DNA of 39,026 bases from an uncultured Prevotella sp. (GTDB lineage: Bacteria; Bacteroidota; Bacteroidia; Bacteroidales; Bacteroidaceae): positions 1-39,026 of the forward strand of contig NZ_CALMHT010000003.1 of the NCBI RefSeq assembly GCF_937863835.1, in the 5' to 3' direction. Made by a program: the position numbers and the translations under genes. The notes beneath the pieces are model-generated. The model did no database searches and was not told the DNA's origin. It saw only the letters and a list, made by a program, of their open reading frames with translations. Every line of letters starts with the position of its first letter. Position 1 is the first letter of the stretch. This document shows, piece by piece, positions 7,284 to 16,288 of this stretch.

Positions 7284-8219
7284 ATGAAAAAAATCATACT
7301 GGTAATGGCTGTCGTTCTTACGTCGCTGTCACTGACGGGATGCCGTGGGAACAAGGGTGATACAGGGGAACAAATCAACTCTGTATACTATTGGCGTACC
7401 ACATTCTCACTGTCGACGGATGAAAGGCAGTTTATCAGAGACAACAACATCCGACGAATGTATGTGAGATACTTTGATGTGGCTCCGCAGACCGACGGTA
7501 CACTGATGCCTAACGCCACAATAGCTTTCGACGGTGCCAAGATGCCGGAGGGGGTGCAGATTGTGCCGGTAGTCTATATACTCAACGACTGCATGAAATA
7601 TGATGTAACATCTCTGGGTGGAAAGATAATAGACCGCATCATACAGATGAACGAGACCAATAACATACACGATGTAAGGGAAATACAGATAGACTGCGAC
7701 TGGACGGTGCGCTCGCGGCGGGTGTATTTCGCACTGCTTCAGGATATCAGAAAGTGCGCAGCCAAGCATCATATCCGACTCTCAGCTACGGTACGTCTGC
7801 ATCAGTTGACCCAGACACCTCCTCCTGTCGATTACGGCACTCTGATGGTATACAACACCGGGGATGTAAAGGATATCGGATGTAACAACCCAATACTTCA
7901 ACTGAAAGACGTAGCGCCATATCTCAAATATCTGACCGACTATCCATTGAAATTGAACGCCGCCTACCCGATTTTCCGCTGGACACTGCTCTACCGCAAT
8001 CGTCATTTCGTGGGTTTCCTTCACGGCAATGATATCGAGATATATCCCGGTGACAGTGTGATAGAGCGTCAATGCGGCGTGGACGAAATCATGAAAGTGA
8101 AAGAGGCCATCAGCGAGGAAAGAGAAGATATCAACAGCAGCGTAACGATATACGCGCTGGATAAGAAGAACATTATAAAATATAAAAAGAATGATATTAA
8201 AAAGATTTATAACCGCTAG
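7284..8219 (+). CDS. Lipoprotein, possible sugar-hydrolase-like barrel
   Basis: The N-terminus is a lipoprotein signal (SLTGC, Cys20). The body alternates strands and helices. It has motifs such as MYVRYFDV, IQIVPVVYI, REIQIDCDW, IRLSATVRLHQL and YGTLMVYNTGD, which suggest a TIM-barrel like that of glycoside-hydrolase-related families (DUF3142-type). The Asp in QIDCDW would sit where such barrels keep a catalytic acid, but no active site can be proven. It overlaps the next gene by 29 nt, so the two are probably made together. The family assignment is from memory of the fold pattern only. Confidence 0.75.
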   Translation: MKKIILVMAVVLTSLSLTGCRGNKGDTGEQINSVYYWRTTFSLSTDERQFIRDNNIRRMYVRYFDVAPQTDGTLMPNATIAFDGAKMPEGVQIVPVVYILNDCMKYDVTSLGGKIIDRIIQMNETNNIHDVREIQIDCDWTVRSRRVYFALLQDIRKCAAKHHIRLSATVRLHQLTQTPPPVDYGTLMVYNTGDVKDIGCNNPILQLKDVAPYLKYLTDYPLKLNAAYPIFRWTLLYRNRHFVGFLHGNDIEIYPGDSVIERQCGVDEIMKVKEAISEEREDINSSVTIYALDKKNIIKYKKNDIKKIYNR

Positions 8220-10329
8220 TCTTCTGGCAGCTAGCGGACTATACGCCAATGCCTGTGCTTACGAGGGTACACACAACTATTATATGTTCAGTGTGTTCAA
8301 CCATGATTATACAGGTGAAAACTATGCCGTGGCACGTATAAACCAGAGTGATTTCACTGATAAAATCAATCAGAACTGGACAGCTTATACCGGAGGGGAA
8401 ATAAGGACCTACGACTCTGCCAGACTTCGCAGGTATGCTATGGTCAAAGGCGACCAACAGATGCTGAAATATATCAAACTGCTTGACAGGTATTTGAAGG
8501 TGGCTGGTAGTTACAAAGAGACTTGGACTTACCCTACGAAAAAGCAGATGGCCTTGCGAAACACCACTTTGCAGAATGTACGTGCTGCATCACTTGCTCA
8601 GACACGCAGCAAGATACGGAGTCAGTATGCCCTGTTGTACATGCGCTGCAACATGCTACTGAAACAGTATGCTACGAATGTAAAGTTTTGGAACACGACA
8701 GTTAAGGGCATGCCCAACAGCGTGTACCGGGATATGATGATGGACATCTATGCAGGATGCCTTACCCGTACGGGCAGAGCCGACGAGGGTTGTGAGATAT
8801 TCGCATCCCTGGAAGACATACCAAGTATCGGTACCTGGATGATGGGTAAACGAAATCTGAAAGGCATCAGCGATGTTTATCAGCGTAATCCCAACGCCGC
8901 CACACTACCGTTCCTGATACAGGAATTTGTGAACAACGCCCAGGAAACGGTCGACGACGAAAAAGCGGAGAAGACCGGTGGATATAACATATATGGTAAA
9001 CTGTTCGTCAAGAAGACTTACCGCAATGAAGTCAACAACTTCTGTATGTTTGCCAACAAGGTGGTTGCCGAGGGAAAGACCAAGACACCGGCTTTATGGA
9101 AGACGGCAGCCGCATGGCTTCACTTCATGTTCGGTGACACAAAGACGGGGCAACAGGAGATTGACAATGCCATCACCTTGTCGGGAACAGACAGGATGAT
9201 GGACAACGCACGCGCCATCCGACTATATATCACATCGGCAAATACCGACAACCCGGATATATTGGATAAATATATCACACACGAACTGGACTGGCTCTAC
9301 AATATGGCGGAAAAGAATGGTGCCAACTCTTCTTCGAAACACTACACAGAGGTGTTTGACAGACTGGTAAACCAGCAGTTGGTACCCAAATATGATCATT
9401 GGAACCGTAACGTTATAGCCACAGCACTCGTCGGCACGTTGCAGACCCTGCAGTCTGCCAGCGGTGCCCCTTCTTATGGAGAGAATCAATGGAACAGCCA
9501 TTACAGTAATGACTATTTCGAACGTCTGGACAGTCTGAATGGTTATACGGCGAAATGTTATCTCGACTATCTGCAGCATCATCCGTCTGACGAACTGGAC
9601 AAATGGCTCATCAGCCATAACAGTCGCAACTATGATTATCTGAATGATATCGTAGGAACCCATTATCTGCGTCAGGGTGAATTCACAAAGGCGATAGAAT
9701 ATCTGGAGAGGGTGCCGTTGACATTCTTGGACGGGCAGAATATCAGCCAGTATATGGCCACACGGTCTTTCACACAGGAAAAATGGTTCTCGCATATCAA
9801 GCATGATGTTGACGAGACTCCGGGTAAGACGCATCTCACCAGTAATATGAAGATACAGTTTGCGAAAGCGATGAACGACCTTGAAGCCAAATATTCTGTC
9901 GCTAACGACGAGGAACGTATTCGTCTGGCTTACGATATGGCGACACGTTACTATCAGGCATCACACTATGGCAATTGCTGGTTTCTTACCCATTACGGAT
10001 GGAGCATATCCGATTCGACCCGTGTAGGCGAGGCTGACTTCGTGGCACGTGCCATCAACTATCTTGATATTGCAAAAAACGCCACCGTATTTAACATGAA
10101 AGAAAAGGCGCTCTATGCGCTCGCTTATATTCCGATGCAACCATGGTGTACGGAGGACTGGGATTATAACACATCGAAAAGCGTCTATAAATATAACAGA
10201 GGGAACAGACAATACATGGCTCTACAGGAATTAGCTGCCTTCGAGAAGCAGAATACCGGCAACAGACCAAGTATTTATGTCACTAAATGTGACGTCCTGA
10301 AACGATTTAGCAAGTTAACAAATAACTAA
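8191..10329 (+). CDS. Exported alpha-repeat protein of unknown function (712 aa)
   Basis: It has a signal peptide of about 21 residues ending ANAC. The Cys could be a lipid anchor, but the lipobox (YANAC) is not canonical. Mature protein starts CAYEGTHNYYMFSVF, a motif I associate with an uncharacterised Bacteroidota family. The remainder is mostly helical with TPR-like stretches (for example LRQGEFTKAIEYLERVPL around residues 490-510). The start lies inside the lipoprotein gene (29-nt overlap), which indicates translational coupling and a joint function at the cell surface. The substrate and role are unknown. Confidence 0.8.
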   Translation: MILKRFITASLLAASGLYANACAYEGTHNYYMFSVFNHDYTGENYAVARINQSDFTDKINQNWTAYTGGEIRTYDSARLRRYAMVKGDQQMLKYIKLLDRYLKVAGSYKETWTYPTKKQMALRNTTLQNVRAASLAQTRSKIRSQYALLYMRCNMLLKQYATNVKFWNTTVKGMPNSVYRDMMMDIYAGCLTRTGRADEGCEIFASLEDIPSIGTWMMGKRNLKGISDVYQRNPNAATLPFLIQEFVNNAQETVDDEKAEKTGGYNIYGKLFVKKTYRNEVNNFCMFANKVVAEGKTKTPALWKTAAAWLHFMFGDTKTGQQEIDNAITLSGTDRMMDNARAIRLYITSANTDNPDILDKYITHELDWLYNMAEKNGANSSSKHYTEVFDRLVNQQLVPKYDHWNRNVIATALVGTLQTLQSASGAPSYGENQWNSHYSNDYFERLDSLNGYTAKCYLDYLQHHPSDELDKWLISHNSRNYDYLNDIVGTHYLRQGEFTKAIEYLERVPLTFLDGQNISQYMATRSFTQEKWFSHIKHDVDETPGKTHLTSNMKIQFAKAMNDLEAKYSVANDEERIRLAYDMATRYYQASHYGNCWFLTHYGWSISDSTRVGEADFVARAINYLDIAKNATVFNMKEKALYALAYIPMQPWCTEDWDYNTSKSVYKYNRGNRQYMALQELAAFEKQNTGNRPSIYVTKCDVLKRFSKLTNN

Positions 10330-10337
10330 TATCATAT

Positions 10338-12401
10338 ATGATAAACAAAGAACTGTTGCATCCGGAGAGCATCGTCGTGATAGGTGCTTCGGAAAACACG
10401 CACAAGCCTGGCGGTGCCATCGTGCGTAATCTGGTGAATGGCGGCTATAAAGGAGAACTGAGACTTGTCAACCCGAAAGAAAAGGTTATACAAGGAATAG
10501 AGGTATACAACAACGCCACGGATATTCCGGCCACCCAGATGGCCATACTGGTGATACCAGCCAAATTGTGCCCTGACGTGGTGGAACTGTTGGCTTCGAC
10601 TAAAGACACGAAGGCCTTTATCATCATATCGGCAGGTTTCGGTGAGGAGACTCATGAGGGACTGTTGCTGGAGGAACGGATACTTGACACATGCAATAAA
10701 TATAGTGCGGCCTTGATAGGTCCCAACTGTATCGGATTGCTGAATGTATGGCATCACAGTGTCTTTACCCAACCTATTCCGAATCTGAACCCGAAAGGTG
10801 TGGATTTTATATCCAGTTCGGGTGCCACGGCGGTATTCATACTCGAGTCGGCTGTCATAAAAGGACTACAGTTCAACTCGGCATGGAGTGTGGGCAACGG
10901 TAAACAGATAGGTGTGGAGGATGTACTGCAATATATGGACGACAATTTCGACGGAGAAAAGGATTCGAAGGTGAAACTGCTGTATATCGAAAATATCAAA
11001 GACCCCGATAAACTGCTTTATCATGCGTCATCGCTGATCAGAAAAGGATGCAGAATAGCTGCTATCAAATCGGGGACATCGGAAAGCGGAAGTAGGGCGG
11101 CATCATCACACACAGGGGCTATCGCCACCAGCGACTCTGCCGTGGAAGCCCTGTTTAGAAAGGCCGGCATCGTAAGGTGCTTCTCGCGTGAGGAACTGAC
11201 AACCGTAGGATGTATCATGACGCTACCCAGACTGGAGGGGCGCAACTTTGCCATCGTAACGCATGCGGGCGGACCAGGAGTGATGCTTACGGATGCACTG
11301 TCGAAGGGCGGTATGGAAGTTCCCAAACTCGACGAGGCGATAGCCGAGGAACTGAAAGGCAAACTGTTTCCCGGTGCATCAGTCAGCAACCCCATAGACA
11401 TACTGGCTACCGGTACCCCCGAGCAATTGGATACCGCCATCGAATACTGTGACAAGAGATTTGACAACATAGATGCTATCGCTGTGATATTTGGTACACC
11501 GGGACTTTTCACTCTCTATGAGGCTTATGATGTACTGCACAAGAAAATACAGACTTGTCGGAAACCTATCTTCCCTATCCTGCCTTCACTGCACACGGCG
11601 GAGGCTGAAGTGTCTTCGTTTCTGGAGAAAGGGCATGTCAACTTCAGTGACGAGGTAACACTGGCCACTGCTTTGGGACGCATCATGCAGACACCAAAAC
11701 CGGCACCCCTGAAAGTAGAACTGCAGGGTGTGGATGTGCCCCGCATCAATAAGATTATCGGTTCGATAGACCGCAATGGTTATATAGAACCTCAGAAGGT
11801 GAAGGAACTGCTCAACGCGACAGGAATCTCTACTGTTCCCGAATTCGTTTCGGATAAGAAGGCAGATGTCATGGCAGCAGCACACAAGATAGGTTTCCCA
11901 ATCGTGGCAAAAGTCGTGGGACCGGTACACAAAAGTGACGTAGGCGGTGTGACACTGAATATAAACAGTGGCGAATTCCTATCGAAAGAATTTGACCGCA
12001 TGATGAATATCAAAGACGCGACAGCCGTGATGATACAACCGATGTTAAAAGGTACCGAACTATTTATCGGTGCCAAATACGAAGACAGATTCGGGCATGT
12101 AGTTCTGTGCGGACTGGGAGGCATCTTTGTGGAAGTGTTACGCGACATATCATCTGGTCTAGCCCCACTTACATACGATGAAGCCTACTCTATGATACAT
12201 TCGTTGAAAGCGTACAAGATTATCAAAGGCACTCGTGGCAAGAAAGGTATCAATGAGGAAAAATATGCAGAGACTATCGTCAGACTGTCAACCCTGCTGC
12301 GGTATGCTACAGAGATAAAGGAACTGGATATCAATCCTCTGTTAGCAACCGAAGACGGTGTGATGGTCGTAGACTCTCGTATCTTAATAGAAAAGCCATG
12401 A
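10338..12401 (+). CDS. ADP-forming acyl-CoA (acetyl-CoA) synthetase, fused subunits
   Basis: It converts acyl-CoA + ADP + Pi to acid + CoA + ATP, a route of acetate formation with ATP gain in anaerobes. The domain order is the standard fused one: CoA-binding Rossmann domain (1-130, VVIGASEN... LVNPK), succinyl-CoA-ligase-like domains (~150-450) and a C-terminal ATP-grasp domain (~465-687, with GFPIVAKVVGPVHKSDVGGV and LDINPLLA). His258 in SSHTGAIATSD is the phosphohistidine of this family. It is 8 nt downstream of the alpha-repeat gene and overlaps the next gene by 4 bp. The exact acyl substrate (acetyl, propionyl or aryl) cannot be read from sequence. Confidence 0.9.
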   Translation: MINKELLHPESIVVIGASENTHKPGGAIVRNLVNGGYKGELRLVNPKEKVIQGIEVYNNATDIPATQMAILVIPAKLCPDVVELLASTKDTKAFIIISAGFGEETHEGLLLEERILDTCNKYSAALIGPNCIGLLNVWHHSVFTQPIPNLNPKGVDFISSSGATAVFILESAVIKGLQFNSAWSVGNGKQIGVEDVLQYMDDNFDGEKDSKVKLLYIENIKDPDKLLYHASSLIRKGCRIAAIKSGTSESGSRAASSHTGAIATSDSAVEALFRKAGIVRCFSREELTTVGCIMTLPRLEGRNFAIVTHAGGPGVMLTDALSKGGMEVPKLDEAIAEELKGKLFPGASVSNPIDILATGTPEQLDTAIEYCDKRFDNIDAIAVIFGTPGLFTLYEAYDVLHKKIQTCRKPIFPILPSLHTAEAEVSSFLEKGHVNFSDEVTLATALGRIMQTPKPAPLKVELQGVDVPRINKIIGSIDRNGYIEPQKVKELLNATGISTVPEFVSDKKADVMAAAHKIGFPIVAKVVGPVHKSDVGGVTLNINSGEFLSKEFDRMMNIKDATAVMIQPMLKGTELFIGAKYEDRFGHVVLCGLGGIFVEVLRDISSGLAPLTYDEAYSMIHSLKAYKIIKGTRGKKGINEEKYAETIVRLSTLLRYATEIKELDINPLLATEDGVMVVDSRILIEKP

Positions 12402-13339
12402 ACAGTACTGTAAAAGGTTATCTCAGTGGTATCATCGCTGCCGTATGCTATGGTACCAACCCTCTCGGTGTATTGCTGTTGTACAGAGAGGGCATCAATT
12501 CCAATTCGGCCGTATTTTACCGCTATGTGCTAGCGATGCTGATACTTGGCGGGATGATGCTCATTCAGCGCAAACCATTCGGTATCACAAGAAAAGAATT
12601 GGGGATTGTCATCATACTGGGTATCTTGTTCTCCGCCTCATCTCTCACGCTCTTCCTCAGTTTCAACTATATGGATGCGGGTGTAGCCTCAACGATGCTA
12701 TTCGTCTATCCGGTGCTAGTAGCTGTGCTGATGATCATTTTCTTCCACGAAAAACCGTCGATTGTAACGGGACTGTCTATCTGTCTGGCCCTCGGCGGTA
12801 TCATGTTGCTATACCATGGCGACAACGGTGCCACACTTAGTCTGATGGGTGTGATGATGGTGATGCTTTCATCACTTACGTATGCTGTGTATATCATATT
12901 GGTAAACAAGTCATCGCTGCGTATGTCGTCAATAAAACTCACTTTCTATATCACAGTGATAGGGACGATAGCTATCGGTCTGTTCTCAATCGTGATGCCA
13001 GGCAACCATCTGCAATGGCTGAGCAGTCCGTCGATGTGGCTTTACGCACTGATACTGGCATTGCTGCCAACAATCATTTCTCTGGTCATGATGACCATAG
13101 CGATACATGAGGTCGGGTCAACGCCTGCTGCCATCATGGGGGCTTTGGAACCGGTCACGGCTGTCATTATAGGTATCACTATCTTCGGTGAGGCTTTCAC
13201 CGAACGGTTGGCCATCGGCATTGTCATGATACTGTCCGCTGTGATACTGATCATCATCGGCAAGTCGTTCTCCATGCAGTCGTTCACGGATGCCATCGTG
13301 TTCGTCGGCAACAAAATAAAACGGTGGCGGTGGAAGTAA
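12398..13339 (+). CDS. EamA/DMT-family transporter
   Basis: It has ten predicted membrane segments in two EamA repeats (about 8-135 and 150-292). Hallmarks are the Glu-Pro pair near the second-repeat end (GALEPVTAVIIGITIFGEAF) and FVYPVLVAVLMIIFF in the first. Such carriers export amino acids or other metabolites. Here the link to an ADP-forming synthetase (ATGA overlap) hints at export of an acid or a fermentation by-product, but that is inference. The stop codon directly abuts the stop of the convergent gene at 13340, so no space exists for a terminator. Confidence 0.88.
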   Translation: MNSTVKGYLSGIIAAVCYGTNPLGVLLLYREGINSNSAVFYRYVLAMLILGGMMLIQRKPFGITRKELGIVIILGILFSASSLTLFLSFNYMDAGVASTMLFVYPVLVAVLMIIFFHEKPSIVTGLSICLALGGIMLLYHGDNGATLSLMGVMMVMLSSLTYAVYIILVNKSSLRMSSIKLTFYITVIGTIAIGLFSIVMPGNHLQWLSSPSMWLYALILALLPTIISLVMMTIAIHEVGSTPAAIMGALEPVTAVIIGITIFGEAFTERLAIGIVMILSAVILIIIGKSFSMQSFTDAIVFVGNKIKRWRWK

Positions 13340-14878
13340 TCACGGGTTACGGAGTTGTGACTCTTCTATCTTAATCGATAGTTTGTTAATGGAGTTTTCC
13401 AGACTCTCATCAACAGGGATGATGTTGAGATCGCCCCAAAAACTATTATCATACTGATAGCTGGTCTCTTCGAAGATATTACGGGTGGAATAAGATTCTT
13501 CTTTCTGCAGTTTAGTTACATTTGCGGTATCTATCTTACATGTGGCCATTTCGAAAAACAGATGTTTGTGAGACGAACCGAATATCCGCTTACGCGACTT
13601 GGTATTGAGGTAGATATCGCCACGTACATAATTGGTATAATAATGACCTTCGTATAGTTTATAATTCATCCTATACGAGACCTTTTCCATTGTCACTACA
13701 AGATGTTTGCTTTTTCTCTCCACAAACATATCCGAAGCCGACTTGACATACTTCGGATTGATTTCGATATTAGCGCCTAGCAGGGCATAAGTATCCGAGT
13801 CTATATATAATTCACCTGAATATAGCGGGTCGTCGATGTTGTTCCGCTGTTCGAAATAGATGATGTTGGCTGTACGACCGTCTATCGTGGTGATACCTGT
13901 AGAGAAATATTTATAATTGATATTGGTAGGAACTACAAATTCGGGCATGGTCTTTATAATATCCAGTTGTAGACAGGCATCAATACCCGCCCTGATACGT
14001 GCATTTACCGAATCGGCTAAATCACGTTTCACGATAGTTCGTTTTTTCAACAGCATCACCCTGTCGCTTTCGTGAGTCAGGACAGAGGGTTTATAGATCT
14101 TGAAGACACCCTCGTTGAGTTTGACAAACTTCTTATCACTCTCCACTCCCTCCCGATAGAAAGAAGTAAAATAGACTGGTACGGATGAATAGTTTTTTCG
14201 GATTCCGTTCTGCATCTTATCAAGAAGTACAATTGGATTGTTCAGTCGCACGACAATCTCCTGTAATGTCGTAACATGTTCCTGCAATTCTATGGTACAG
14301 TTTTGCCTGTTCAACAGTTCCACTTCAACGGTTCTCGGCATATAACCGATATGAGAAAAGCATATTTCGTTGTTTGACAAGGAGTCGGGCAAGACCAGTC
14401 GAAACTCACCGTCGCCGTTGGTTACACTGGCAATAGACTGTCCTATCAGGTAGACGGAAGTATAAGCAAGAGGCAACCGTGTGATCTTGTCTATGACACG
14501 TCCCTTCAATACAGAAAAGTCTTTGATCTGTTCTTTGCCCTGTTTCGGTTTTATAGGATGGGACGTTTGTCTTACGATCAGGAGGTGACTGCCGAAATCC
14601 TTCAATTCCAAATTATTGTCGCCTGTTATTTTACGCACCAGTTGCTGCAACGTAAAACTGCCGTTCTCTATTTTTCCTTTTTTGTTGTTATCTATGATAT
14701 CACTGTCGTAAATAAAGGTTTTGTCTATTTTCCTTGATACCATATCCAACAGTTCATAGACCCTACCCTTACACCGCGGCATTTTCAATACAAGGTTGTT
14801 GTATTGATCGTCAGCTCTTGAAATAGTTGTAAGGAAAACAAGAATGACAAGGATAAATATCCGGTGCCGACCTTTCAT
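13340..14878 (-). CDS. Exported STN + carboxypeptidase-regulatory-like protein
   Basis: After a signal peptide (1-22) comes an STN domain (about 30-104: CKGRVYELLDMVSRK, FTLQQLVRKITGDNNLELK). This is the piece that touches FecR in TonB-receptor signalling. Next is a carboxypeptidase-regulatory-like domain (123-210: LKGRVIDKITRLPLAYTSV, VTNGDGEF, SHIGY) ending in a TonB-box-like LQEIVVRLNNP. Instead of a plug and barrel there is a ~300-residue uncharacterised region (NYSSVPVYFTSFYRE ... NSFWGDLNIIPVDESLE). That region is shared with the 423-aa protein at the head of the operon. It is the last gene of the sigma/anti-sigma operon and is probably the signal transducer to FecR. No outer-membrane barrel is visible. 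Confidence 0.88.
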   Translation of the reverse strand: MKGRHRIFILVILVFLTTISRADDQYNNLVLKMPRCKGRVYELLDMVSRKIDKTFIYDSDIIDNNKKGKIENGSFTLQQLVRKITGDNNLELKDFGSHLLIVRQTSHPIKPKQGKEQIKDFSVLKGRVIDKITRLPLAYTSVYLIGQSIASVTNGDGEFRLVLPDSLSNNEICFSHIGYMPRTVEVELLNRQNCTIELQEHVTTLQEIVVRLNNPIVLLDKMQNGIRKNYSSVPVYFTSFYREGVESDKKFVKLNEGVFKIYKPSVLTHESDRVMLLKKRTIVKRDLADSVNARIRAGIDACLQLDIIKTMPEFVVPTNINYKYFSTGITTIDGRTANIIYFEQRNNIDDPLYSGELYIDSDTYALLGANIEINPKYVKSASDMFVERKSKHLVVTMEKVSYRMNYKLYEGHYYTNYVRGDIYLNTKSRKRIFGSSHKHLFFEMATCKIDTANVTKLQKEESYSTRNIFEETSYQYDNSFWGDLNIIPVDESLENSINKLSIKIEESQLRNP

Positions 14879-14888
14879 AAAGAAGAAT

Positions 14889-15728
14889 TTACTGAATGGT
14901 TATGACATGATTGTTTATTTCATAATGTGAATCGAGAGTGGCACAAAGCAGTTGCGCAATAGTAACCGGTGTCTCATTGGTAAATGATACCGTTATTCTC
15001 CTGTTAGCCAACTGTTTGGAAACACATATCGTCTGACCTGTACTGTTATCATTAACAACCTTGATAATGTTCGCGATTGTTTCGTCCTTGAACTTGACAG
15101 ACGCGCTGTATTTGGACATCGCGGACATTTCGGATTTAGATAACAAGATGCCCTTGTCACCGATAATGATCTTTTCACCAGCCTTTATCCTATTCATTCT
15201 TCCTGTTTTGATGTCGGTGACCTTGACAAGTCCCCTGAACACACCCAGTTCGAAACGTTCGTTATTGCTTTTTACGTTAAAACAGGTGCCGACAACTTGG
15301 ACAATCGCCTGGCGTGTCTTAATCAGGAAAGGACGACCGGGACTATGGGTGACATCAAACATGGCATCACCTCGAAGGACGACACTTCTCTCTTTCGCCT
15401 CAAAATGTTCTGGGTATGACAAAGTGGTTTTTCCTGTAAGGTACACCACCGATTTGTCCTCCAACGTCTTTACCAGGGAAAGACTATTGTCATTGTTCAT
15501 CAGAGAAACAAGATGCTGCGCCGGTGATGAATCTTTTCTGTTACCTGGCATTGACACGATTATCAATGCCAGTATAACAGCTGCAGCTGATGCCACGATC
15601 CATCTGTTGATGTGGATTGACGTAAACCGCCGGGAGTTGTCATTGTCCACCAGCCCCTCTTTTTCCATCCTGAAAAAAACTTTTTCCCAAGCTTTATCTT
15701 TAATTATCTTATAATCCTTATCATTCAT
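14889..15728 (-). CDS. FecR-family anti-sigma factor
   Basis: A cytoplasmic N-terminal segment (1-41) would hold the sigma factor. One membrane helix follows (about 42-60), then a periplasmic FecR domain (about 95-190: SVVLRGDAMFDVTHSPGRPF, VVGTCFNVKS) and a C-terminal DUF4974-type STN-like domain (about 208-279). At 279 aa it is slightly short for the group. It starts 1 nt after the sigma factor's stop codon. In the known FecIRA scheme it relays an outer-membrane or periplasmic signal to the sigma factor; here the only STN partner in the operon is the barrel-less protein at 13340-14878. Confidence 0.93.
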   Translation of the reverse strand: MNDKDYKIIKDKAWEKVFFRMEKEGLVDNDNSRRFTSIHINRWIVASAAAVILALIIVSMPGNRKDSSPAQHLVSLMNNDNSLSLVKTLEDKSVVYLTGKTTLSYPEHFEAKERSVVLRGDAMFDVTHSPGRPFLIKTRQAIVQVVGTCFNVKSNNERFELGVFRGLVKVTDIKTGRMNRIKAGEKIIIGDKGILLSKSEMSAMSKYSASVKFKDETIANIIKVVNDNSTGQTICVSKQLANRRITVSFTNETPVTIAQLLCATLDSHYEINNHVITIQ

Positions 15729-15729
15729 T

Positions 15730-16284
15730 TTATTTGTTATTTAAATACGATTCTATGACCAATCTCAAAATCTTCAATGCTTTTGTCATATCGGCTTCCA
15801 CGGTCTTTACCGATATCTGCAACCTGTCGGCTATTTCAACATATTTGAGACCTTCATTCCTTTGCATATTGAATATCTTTCGACAACGTTCAGGCAATGT
15901 ATATAATGTTCGGGATATCAGGTTTTGTAATTCTTCTACTTCAAGCAGGCGTTGCGGATCATTGTCGCCCCCACTCTCAGTCATCGTCTTTCTTGTGGTC
16001 TCACTATATTTCTTCTCCGTATTCTTCTTGTTGACATAACCCAACGACTCGTTTCTTACAGCATTATAAAGATATCCTTTAATAGAATGAAGTACCGGCA
16101 ACCGACTCTTATTCTTCCAGAATACGAAAAACAATTCCTGTACGATTTCTTCCGCTTCCATGGAATCGCCGACGATACATGTGGAATACAAACAGAGAGG
16201 TATGTAGTATTGATCGAATACACTCTTGAATGCTTTCACATCACCATTCTTAATTCTGGTGAGCAGAAGAAAATCGGTAACCAT
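15730..16284 (-). CDS. ECF-type RNA polymerase sigma factor
   Basis: The sigma-2 region is at about 19-82 (FKSVFDQYYIPL, EAEEIVQELFFVFW, IKGYLYNAVRNESL). The sigma-4 region is at about 117-172 (TLPERCRKIFNMQRNEGLKYVEIADRL, with helix-turn-helix ISVKTVEADMTKAL). Length and motifs match the FecI-like ECF group of Bacteroidota. It lies 4 nt after the 423-aa gene and 1 nt before the FecR gene, so it is in one transcript with both. It probably drives this operon and perhaps other loci; no promoter of the housekeeping type is visible upstream of the operon (17561-17660). Confidence 0.94.
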   Translation of the reverse strand: MVTDFLLLTRIKNGDVKAFKSVFDQYYIPLCLYSTCIVGDSMEAEEIVQELFFVFWKNKSRLPVLHSIKGYLYNAVRNESLGYVNKKNTEKKYSETTRKTMTESGGDNDPQRLLEVEELQNLISRTLYTLPERCRKIFNMQRNEGLKYVEIADRLQISVKTVEADMTKALKILRLVIESYLNNK

Positions 16285-16288
16285 GGGT

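Noticed and set aside
8191..8219. Frameshift between the lipoprotein and the alpha-repeat protein
   Set aside because: The second frame opens with its own signal peptide exactly at the ATG, so an overlap of two genes explains it better.
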